This document shows, piece after piece, positions 56,201 through 64,000 of a stretch of 64,000 nucleotides of DNA. The stretch is from Lingula anatina (lineage: Eukaryota; Brachiopoda; Lingulata; Lingulida; Lingulidae). The stretch is taken from contig NW_019775669.1 of NCBI RefSeq assembly GCF_001039355.2, positions 707,376 to 771,375 of the forward strand. Direction: 5' to 3'. A program made the translations under genes and the position numbers. Numbering within the stretch: position 1 is the first letter of the stretch; every line of letters starts with the position of its first letter. The notes beneath the pieces were generated by a model. That model had not been told where the DNA came from. It saw only the letters and a list, made by a program, of their open reading frames with translations, and ran no database searches.

Positions 56201-58675
56201 CAAATTGTGGACATATGTTGTAGTCTATGGGTGTATTCCCAGAGATTTAGATCGATCCAGGGATTAAGATTTAGATCGATCTAACTCCCTGGGGGTTCAA
56301 GCTAAATTGCAGTAAGCCGAGCGCGCACCATGGTTAATTACCCTCTTACAGCTTTCAGTAGGCGCGACAGATGCTTAAGCCGGCTAAGCTGACAGTAATC
56401 TAGTGAGACTTCCCACAGGGATAGATCGATCTAAAAATCTATGGAAATGGGGTGTATTACACAAAACATGAGACTTACTTGTGGAATGTTGTCCTCTAGA
56501 GTGACTTCAACAAAGTTGTCAAACATTGCCAATAAAGAGGATGCAACAATCACATGGCAATTCACAAGATCCGATAAGAATCGAACCTGAAATAATCATC
56601 AGAAAAAACCCTGTGAGTAAACATACATAGTGGCAATAAGAATTATTAACTTGAGAAATATCGATACAGATATTATAATATTACTATGAGGACGGAGCAA
56701 CAACTACAACAACAAAAAACTGTTAGTCTTAATGCAATAACTTGGTTATGCAACAAACTGATTCTCAGTGGGGTACATTCATAGTGCCAAGCACAAAACA
56801 AAGTATATTGTATATTGAAGCAGTGTTTTTACTTACAATCAGTCTTGCATTTTCAAACTGGCAAGTCTTGAGAGATTCTTTAAGATTCCGGACTAGAATC
56901 TCAACAAACTGAAAGTGTAAAGAAAAATCATAGATAAAAAATTGCACAACCAAGTACATTTAAACAATATTATAATAAAGCATATCTGACTCTATATACA
57001 AATTATCCTAAAATTACAATTTTAACAACCTTAAAGGCACACAATGAGCATTAATTCATTAATTTATTTATTAATTACTTTTATAAACAAATAATATAAT
57101 TAACAATTTCCCTTAATCACAAAGATGTGCCATAATTAAAACATTTCACCAAGTTCCATAAACCCCTTATTTTCAGTCATGAGTAATGAAAATAAAGAAT
57201 GGTAAATTTCATGTGGCTATAAAAATGAGAAACTTTGGACTAGGGTATATATATTGTAAGTTGTAACATTCTAAACAGTTTTGGATAAACCATTCTGTGA
57301 TAATAAAGAGAAACTACTAAAATTTCAAGTTAACTCATTGTGACAATGTTCTTATCTTAAATGATGACAGATATTCATACAAAATTCAGTAACAGAGACA
57401 ATATGATGCTTGAAACATACATAACTGTTACGCTATATAATGTCCTTTAAATGTCTTAAAATTTACTCACCTCACCTCCACAGTTGTAGTTTCTGGCATT
57501 TAACAACCCAACCAATGTAGTATACACTGACAGCTTCTCTGGTAAATCCGTAACACTAAAATTAAATAGGTATCATTTAGTTGCATAAGAGACAGATCTA
57601 CTTAGGCTAATTTTTGGTCAATCCAACAAAATAGCATTATTGTTAATGTTATGTTTTCACATAATATAAACCCTATGTCAAGCTGTTTGAAATATAATTA
57701 TCTTATAGAATCTATTGCAGAATATACCATAAGGTTTTATTAAGCTAAAATTCATATAGGACTACTTAAAGGTCTTTCAACTTTTTAAGAACTCATACCA
57801 TTCACAAAGAATTTTGATAATCTTGTGTTTGTAGTTTGGTAAGTCTGCCTCAAGGACACTAGCAAGACCTTCAAGATTACTTTCCAATGAAGAAGTACTC
57901 TGAAAAAAATCAATTAAGATTTATATAAAACACTGTATTGTCTAGGTAAATTATAAAACTCTGAACACATTTCCTTTGAGTAATTATAACCCCAACACTT
58001 TTCAGGTACAAATTATAACTGCATAGCATGAATATTAAAATTTTAAAAGTCTTTAAATGAATAGCTGAGTTGAGCGACTGTTTGTTTTACCTTTTCCCCC
58101 ACCCTTGTTATGAGTGATTCCAACCTGTCTTCAATATCTGTGGGCCCCGAGGTACGCCGTCTCTTGTGAGAACGCCCTACAAATAACATAAATACATCAA
58201 TGACAAAACTTCACTGGACACTGAAAAGGTAATCAGATCACAAAAAAGTTGGTAGAGTTATTTTCTTTCAACAAAACTGACATACAAAACAAATGCGAAC
58301 CTTTGTCTGTAATTTTAATTCAAACTATCAACCTGCATTTTACAATTCTCGTTTTAGCTGGTGGCATAGCCACTACTGATAAGCAGATTTCTTGTATTGA
58401 ACACTCTTATTCTTAGCAGAAAATATGGTTATTATCATTTTTAATTCAAAAATACACATGCGCTCTTTCAGGAAAAGCGACTTGGATCCTAGTGATAATG
58501 AATGGAAATCGCTTTTCTTGTGCCACTGCTGTTAACTAAAATTACAGAGTGCAGACCCACTAATGAAAATGGCAGTCACTAGCATAGAAGTGCCTTTTTT
58601 TATATCTGTTATGCTGAAAGCGCTCTTACCGTCCTCTTCGTCACTATCATCACTAAAAGCACGCCGGCGTGACAT
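50206..58675 (-). CDS. NCBP1: Nuclear cap-binding protein subunit 1 (CBP80)
   Basis: Large subunit of the nuclear cap-binding complex; with NCBP2 it binds the m7G cap and couples splicing, 3' processing and export. Exons (minus): 58675-58630, 58176-58091, 57899-57799, 57555-57471, 56908-56837, 56586-56479, 56003-55882, 55714-55645, 55438-55223, 54858-54761, 54650-54587, 54293-54183, 54030-53966, 53653-53516, 53303-53200, 52669-52550, 52414-52315, 52122-52029, 51804-51701, 51385-51271, 50988-50860, 50682-50569, 50319-50206. Total 2,376 nt, 791 aa, one longer than human. The N-terminus is [15 protein letters not shown] followed by a basic SHKRRR nuclear-import stretch. Three MIF4G-type helical domains follow. 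Signature strings are [64 protein letters not shown] and LENLLF. It ends FQHFCALRS. Confidence 0.97.
56227..56453. mobile_element. Short inverted-repeat element, copy 3, in NCBP1 intron
   Basis: Inverted relative to 4020-4270. AGATCGATC motifs lie near both ends, and GGTGTATT flanks both sides (about 56,230-56,237 and 56,450-56,457), a possible 8-bp target duplication. It sits in the intron between the exons 56586-56479 and 56003-55882. Confidence 0.65.
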
Positions 58676-59289
58676 TTTCTAATTTTGAGTCTCCAATATG
58701 GCGGTGTGTACACACTACAGCAGTACTGCAGCAAATACTATTTTTGGCGAATCACAATCAGTTGACTCTTGGGTCCAAAGTTCAGCCTCTTCAACCAGGC
58801 ACTTTATGAAAGGAAAGAAACAGCAAAAGGTACGAAACGTAGTGTGCAGACTTAGAGATAATTTCAAAACCGTTGTTTTGACGAAGGCCAGCAAGACAAT
58901 GTAAATTAATGTTGCTTTGTGTCAAATTGCGAACGTGGAAATATAACGTTACAATGTGCATACAACTGGACTGGTCTCGTACTGTACATGTACGTGTATG
59001 TCAACTCACAAGTGAGTCTGCAAATTCCTTGCGTGGATGTAGAGGCAAAATTAGGTGTGCAGAAAACTTATTCTAACAAAAAAGCAGTTTTAACTTATTC
59101 ACTCTCATCGAATATCTCAAAGCAAGGTCTTCCTCTGTTCCTGCATTAAGTGAAGCATGAGCTGCACCACTGAAGTACAGTAACTGCACCCCCTTACATA
59201 AATTTTGTACAGGACAAAAAAAAATTACATAAGTGTTATTATTTTTCATACTAAGACTAACAGACATATTATTCTCTTCCAGTTTTAAA
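58676..59289. promoter_or_regulatory. Shared NCBP1/acyl-CoA oxidase upstream region
   Basis: Head-to-head interval. Near the NCBP1 start an AATATGGCGG motif (58,693-58,702) is the kind seen in YY1-type housekeeping promoters. On the plus strand a splice donor (AAAGGTACG at 58,826-58,834) pairs plausibly with the acceptor TTCCAG at 59,277-59,282, just before the oxidase ATG, implying a 5' UTR intron. An ATG frame of 68 codons at 58,698-58,904 overlaps this putative exon and lacks any known domain. Confidence 0.5.
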
Positions 59290-61227
59290 ATGGCTGTCGT
59301 TCTGAGAACAACCCTGGTGAGGCACTTAACCAAGAAAACACTTTTTGCACAAAGATGGGTACCTCAGGCGCGAACAGCAGCAGCAGCAGCAGTAGCAAGT
59401 ACAGGCAGCTATGAATCTGTATTGACATCCCATTCAAAAATTTTAGACAGAAAAATGATGTCAACCAAGGCAGTCCTTGATCCTGCAAAGCTTCGTGACA
59501 CTTGGGAAAAGCCATCATTTGACATAGACAAAATGACTTCCCTCTTGGACCACGACAACCACGATATGAGGAAGAAATTCCGCGAGTACCTTTGCAATGA
59601 TCCAGATATCATCCCAAGGTACAATATTCCCTTGCACGAAGAAAGAGAACAAGCCCTGAAGAAGCTGAAGAGGATTTGTGATCTGGGCTTTATTTCAGTG
59701 CTGGACTTTGTAAACAACCCCTTGCGTATCTTTGCAGCACATGAACTTGCTTCCATTATCGATCCTGCCACTACCACCAAGATGACAGTTCAGTTCAATC
59801 TGTTTGGAGGCACGGTCCTGAAATTGGGAACAGAAAGACATCATGAAAAACTTGTTAAAGGTGATACTTTTGTCTAGTTGTAGCTGATTTTGTTTTTAGT
59901 ACAATATAAAAATTATAGTTTCTTGCTTTTTTTTCTTTCTTGTATTATTTACAAAAAAAAAAAAAAAATTCAACCATTGTATAATTGAATAAAACCTGAC
60001 ATGAACCCAACTTACTTTATAAGAAATTTAAAATGAACTGTTTCAATGTTCCGTTCAAACAAAAGAAGGGTTTTTGGAATTATGAGTAATTTATTTTGTC
60101 TGTCCTTGGTAGTTAAGCACGACATGTATCTAAAACCTTTATTTCAGGTATTGACACACTGGATGATGTTGGATGCTTTGGACTGACAGAACTTGGCTAT
60201 GGCAACAATGCTGTGGAGATGGAAACCACTGCCACATATGACAAGAACACCCAGGAATTCATCATCAACACCCCAACACCTCTAGCTCAGAAGTACTGGA
60301 TCACCAATGGGGCTGTCCATGCCAAGCACTGCGTGGTGTTTGCACAGTTGATAGTGGAAGGTGTGAACCATGGGATACACGGCATCTTGGTGGACATCCG
60401 TGACCAAAATTTAAACACTATGCCTAACGTATTGGTAGAGGACATGGGGTACAAGATGGGGCTGAATGGAGTGGACAATGCCAAGCTGACGTTTAATAAT
60501 GTGCGAGTCCCCAGGGTAAATCTGCTGAACAAGTATTCTGATGTGAGTGAGGATGGTACTTTTACAACCTCCATCAAGAGTAACAGGGCCAGGTTCCTGA
60601 CTGTGGCCGACCAGCTGTTGTCAGGCCGTATCTGTATTGCTAGTATGAGTGAGGGGGCAGCCAAGGCTGCTTTGGCCATAGCACTCCGCTATGCTGCCTC
60701 TCGACTGGCAGTGGGACCCAAGGGGAAATCTGATACTTCAATCCTACAATATCAACTCCAGCAAAAGGCACTTCTTCCTCTGCTGGCTCGCACCTATGCC
60801 ATCAACTTTGGATTGGACTATGTGAAGGATCGCTGGGCATTCCAGAACCCAGATGGCTCGGAGCATGCAGATGTGGTCATTATGTGCTGTGCAATTAAAC
60901 CGCTGGCATCTTGGAACCTGGAAGAAGTGGTATCTGTAAGCAGGGAGCGTTGTGGTGGTCAAGGCTATTTGTCGTGCAATCGTTTTGGCACTTTCCTAGG
61001 CCTGGCCCACGCCGCCATGACAGCAGAAGGGGACAACAGCGTGCTGATGCAGAAGGTTGCCAAAGAAGCATTGGCCAAGTTTAAACCAGCAAAATTGTCT
61101 CCACCAGGTTCAGAAGACCTCTCCAATACCAATTACTTGCACTACTTGATGCAAAAGAGAGAAAATACAATGTTCTTGACCCTAGGATTGAAAATGCAGC
61201 AAGCTGGAAAAGAGGGTTAGTGCACAT

Positions 61228-61263
<36 letters not shown>

Positions 61264-61902
61264 ATAAATTTATTATTATAATCCACGTCAAACTGTCACA
61301 GGGATTTGGTGAAATGATTGGTTAAGAAGTATTTTTGCTTGTTTTGGCTGGTGTTAGAAAACTAATGTTAAGATTTTGTATGAGGCATCCTCATTCAGTA
61401 ACTTGCTGTGAAAACTTCCGAGTAAACAGTTACATAAGCAATGTCCAATTCATCATTTTTGTTTTGATTGATAGATTGATTCATTCATTCAGCAATTCAT
61501 GTATTATTCATTTTAGGCATATTTGATTCCTGGATGTATGACTGCAGTGACCTAATCCAAGGAGCAGCTCGGGCTTATGGAGAGCGCCTCATCAGTGAAA
61601 GATTTGCTGCAACCATCAACGAGTCTGATTCCTCCCTCAAACCTGTCCTCTCCAAGCTCTATCACCTCTACCTAATAGACATAGTAGAGAGGAACCTTGG
61701 GTGGTTTATAACATCTGACACACTCCCTGTAGCCATGGCCAAGGAAGTGAATGCGGTCTCAGCAAACCTGTGCAAGCAGCTTTCCCCACAGTCCCTAGCC
61801 TTGTGTGATGCCTTTGCCATTCCAGATCCCATGCTGTCTGCACCTATTGCCTTGGACTGGGTTAAATACAATGAGGTGGACAATCAAGGGGAGGTGGTAT
61901 GA
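59290..61902 (+). CDS. Acyl-CoA oxidase, plant ACX2-like type
   Basis: FAD enzyme that oxidises acyl-CoA to trans-2-enoyl-CoA with oxygen, the first step of peroxisomal beta-oxidation. Coding exons: 59290-59860, 60148-61215, 61517-61902 (2,025 nt, 674 aa), both introns phase 1. Family motifs in order: [20 protein letters not shown] (around residues 192-211, active-site loop), [22 protein letters not shown]-like stretch [36 protein letters not shown], and [11 protein letters not shown] with the catalytic Glu at about residue 484. It aligns better with long-chain plant ACX2 than with animal ACOX1-3. The C-terminus GEVV is not a peroxisomal PTS1. The N-terminus is Arg/Thr/Ala-rich ([19 protein letters not shown], then an alanine run from a GCA repeat), more like a mitochondrial leader. 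The start is the first ATG after the acceptor at 59282. Confidence 0.9.
61230..61262. repeat. Poly(T) tract in oxidase intron 2
   Basis: Homopolymer of about 33 T residues 14 bp after the donor at 61,216. Confidence 0.9.
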
Positions 61903-63304
61903 GGATAAATAACTAGGTTTGTATTTGACTGTAAAAGGAAAGCTAACAAAAGCAAGCTATAATCTGTTAAATTGGTCAAAGATATTGGTAACTCAAAATA
62001 GACTGTTTGTGAAAGAAATGTCTTTAACAGTGCCTGGCAGAATGGATTTGTTTTCTTATTAGTATTATACTGATAATATTTTTAACTGAAAGGCTATTGC
62101 ATTTCAGATGCTAAAAACAGAGATAACAAAAGGCATGACTAATAGATGGTCCAGTTTGATGAATGGTTCTGTAGAGAAAGACAAAGAAAAACAACAATCA
62201 AAATTTATATTTGAACTTTTAAAAAATGTGTCAGGTATCTAAGATGAAATCAGGTATGCATAAAATGCAGTGTTATTGACCAAATGCACAAAGTGTTATA
62301 CTGTCTTTCAGAAAAAGTTATTAGCAAGTTTCACAACTGAGGTCCTTCACTAGGTGTATTTTTTCTGTGATAAACTAATGAAAACTTATGTTGGTGTGGA
62401 GGAAACTTGATTTGGTAATTGAGTGATGCAATAGTAAAATTTTCTTCAATCAATCACATACAAGGTGCTCTTAAAGTTATAAAGTAGGATCAAAGTTGAA
62501 TTATTGCTTGTCAAGGATAGGCTTGCTGACTTCGTTTTATAGTGTAACCACCAAAAAGTTTTTCAGTGCATATCTATTTGTAATTTGAGCCTACCTTCAC
62601 GGTTATATAGAAAAAAAACAATGTAGACTTGCTTCGTGACTCATGTTGTACATATGTTAATGAACTTGCTGTAAAGATATTGATTCTGATTATTTTAATG
62701 TATTCATTCTAATTAATGTAAATATTGTATTATGAATTAACATTTTTTGTTTGTTAACAACTACTTGTAGTGAGGGTATTTTATATTTAGGAGTGCTCCT
62801 AACGTAAACCAAAACCTGAAATGTTTGCAGCCACATGTTTTCAAAGTTAAACTAAATGCAATGCAAATAAAACCTAGTATGATATTTTTCACATCCCGAG
62901 TTTTGAATTCATTGGTGTAATCATATTGCGAGACATGGAGAGGTTCTTTATTTTTATCTAAAAGTAATTTGGTTAGCGTCAATCAGTTCCAAATTCTGCC
63001 CCCTTAAGTAAAATTACATGCATGGTAAGGCATTTGGCACATTTTAGGTGAAATATTACATTGTGCAACACGTAAGTCATAAGCTATTTTGACGATATTA
63101 GTAAAACCGATTTTTGCACTCAGTCAAAATCAATAATTATGGGAACTAGTGCTCAAACATTTATTCACTGAGGCAATCAATACACTGTAAGTATACAAAG
63201 GGGATAACTTAACATGTTCTTGCCTTAACGACATTCGATTTCGGCCTCATCGCAGACCGAGACACAAAATCCCAAAATTGTGTCCCAGAGAACAACCCGA
63301 GATA
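61903..63304. other. 3' UTR of the oxidase and intergenic DNA
   Basis: No further gene. AATAAA at 62,866-62,871 is a likely polyadenylation signal for the oxidase. The rest up to the FGase-like gene is AT-rich with no recognised feature. Confidence 0.55.
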
Positions 63305-63849
63305 TCAGTTATACAGAGCCATGAAGTCACGAAGCACCTTGGCAAGATCCCTGGCGTAAGTAGGACGGCGACGATCTGTGCGTAGATGGACAGGAGATTC
63401 TACCTGAATGCTATCGATCCTTCCACTAAATCGAGAACCATAAGTCATGGTAGAATACCCCCCTGTGAAATAGGCCGCGCGTCCAGGGGCCCTGATACCC
63501 GGGGAGGGAACCGCCCTGTATCCCCTTCTGTTGAGTAATCTGCCCAAGCTGTAGTCGCCGCGGAGTAGATGGTCAAAAGTAACGTAATCACGCAAGGAGT
63601 TGTAGAGCGATCTGATGGAGGAAAATTGTGGAATTGCATTATTTTCATTCAGTCTTCTTGTTGAGACGAGGTAGCCCAATTCAATCCAACGATTGGGATG
63701 ACTTTGACCATGAATGTCAATGAACAGACCAGCACCTCTAATGCGGCCATACGCTTCTCTGATAAATGAGTGGTATTCTCTGTACGCCTTCATGGCATTC
63801 GGTACACCAAATGCTGCCTCGTTCACTGATCGGTTGGGGTCCATTTTCA
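63305..63849 (-). CDS. N-formylglutamate amidohydrolase-like protein, last exon
   Basis: Partial. The last exon encodes about 180 residues of an N-formylglutamate amidohydrolase (FGase)-like domain: MDPNRSVNEAAFGV, AYREYHSFIREAYGRI, GLFIDIHGQSHPNRWIELGY. In the family the Asp-x-His and Glu residues of this region act at the metal site, here DIHG and the Glu of IELGY. It ends RDLAKVLRDFMALYN. A polypyrimidine tract and AG (TTTATGTTCCAG, 63,861-63,850) make 63,849 the likely exon start, so 5' exons lie beyond the window. The open frame continues upstream to 63,907, but that part reads through the acceptor. The substrate in animals is unknown to me. Confidence 0.75.
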
Positions 63850-64000
63850 CTGGAACATAAAGAAAAGGGACAAATCTATCAGGGAACTGGGACGTTTTTA
63901 CTGCCATTGCACAAATGTAGTTAACGTTTTTAATTAAATTAAAATGCCAATAATATTATACTTCTTGCACCCATCAAGATCAAGTGATTTATCTTGGCTG
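63850..64000. other. Intron and flank of the FGase-like gene
   Basis: Upstream intronic sequence to the window edge; no other feature. Confidence 0.5.

Noticed and set aside
58698-58904. 68-codon frame between NCBP1 and the oxidase
   Set aside because: It crosses a plausible splice donor at 58,830, has no domain, and is better explained as 5' UTR of the oxidase.
59290-59328. PTS2 signal at the oxidase N-terminus
   Set aside because: The spacing to the HL pair fits, but the first position is Val instead of Arg or Lys, so the consensus is not met.

Overview
The window is nuclear DNA of an AT-rich, intron-rich animal genome, most likely a marine invertebrate. I cannot fix the phylum. The evidence for this is many short GT-AG exons in conserved eukaryotic genes, several families of LINE and DNA transposon remnants, an acyl-CoA oxidase of the plant ACX2-like type and an N-formylglutamate-amidohydrolase-like gene. 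The assembly contains four single-N joins (7122, 18330, 22873, 29115). Sequence on the two sides of several joins overlaps almost identically, so part of the apparent duplication is probably unmerged haplotypes.

Bases 1 to about 35,000 are a repeat-rich accessory region. It is built from copies of one module: a compact minus-strand gene that I do not recognise, lying head to head with plus-strand remnants of TTC1 (tetratricopeptide repeat protein 1). The unknown gene has three complete copies with open frames (A 324-1611, B 11331-12690, C 32954-34222). Each encodes about 168 residues from five exons, two of which are exactly 150 nt and encode related 50-residue units. Stray copies of its last exon form a tandem array (about 15.9-17.3 and 18.3-19.9 kb). 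A divergent form of its fourth exon sits beside TTC1 exons at 9.33, 27.74 and 30.47 kb. The TTC1 copies are broken by deletion, frameshift or missing exons. Inserted among these are an RTE-like LINE, an L1/Tx1-like LINE whose reverse-transcriptase core is deleted, a CR1/L2-like LINE, a Tc1 element, a 339-bp foldback element and a roughly 230-bp inverted-repeat element.

Bases 35,000-37,200 are intergenic with a CT/CA microsatellite. From 37,222 onward the sequence is ordinary and gene-dense. HAUS6 (minus, 22 coding exons, 1293 aa) is head to head with SDHAF4 (plus, 2 exons, 125 aa). SDHAF4 is tail to tail with NCBP1 (minus, 23 coding exons, 791 aa). NCBP1 is head to head with an acyl-CoA oxidase (plus, 3 coding exons, 674 aa). 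The window ends in the 3' part of an N-formylglutamate-amidohydrolase-like gene (minus). For the first four I traced splice sites base by base and the summed coding lengths are multiples of three. These genes serve unrelated housekeeping tasks: augmin-dependent microtubule branching, succinate dehydrogenase assembly, mRNA cap binding and fatty-acid oxidation. Their pairing probably reflects shared bidirectional promoters, not a shared pathway.
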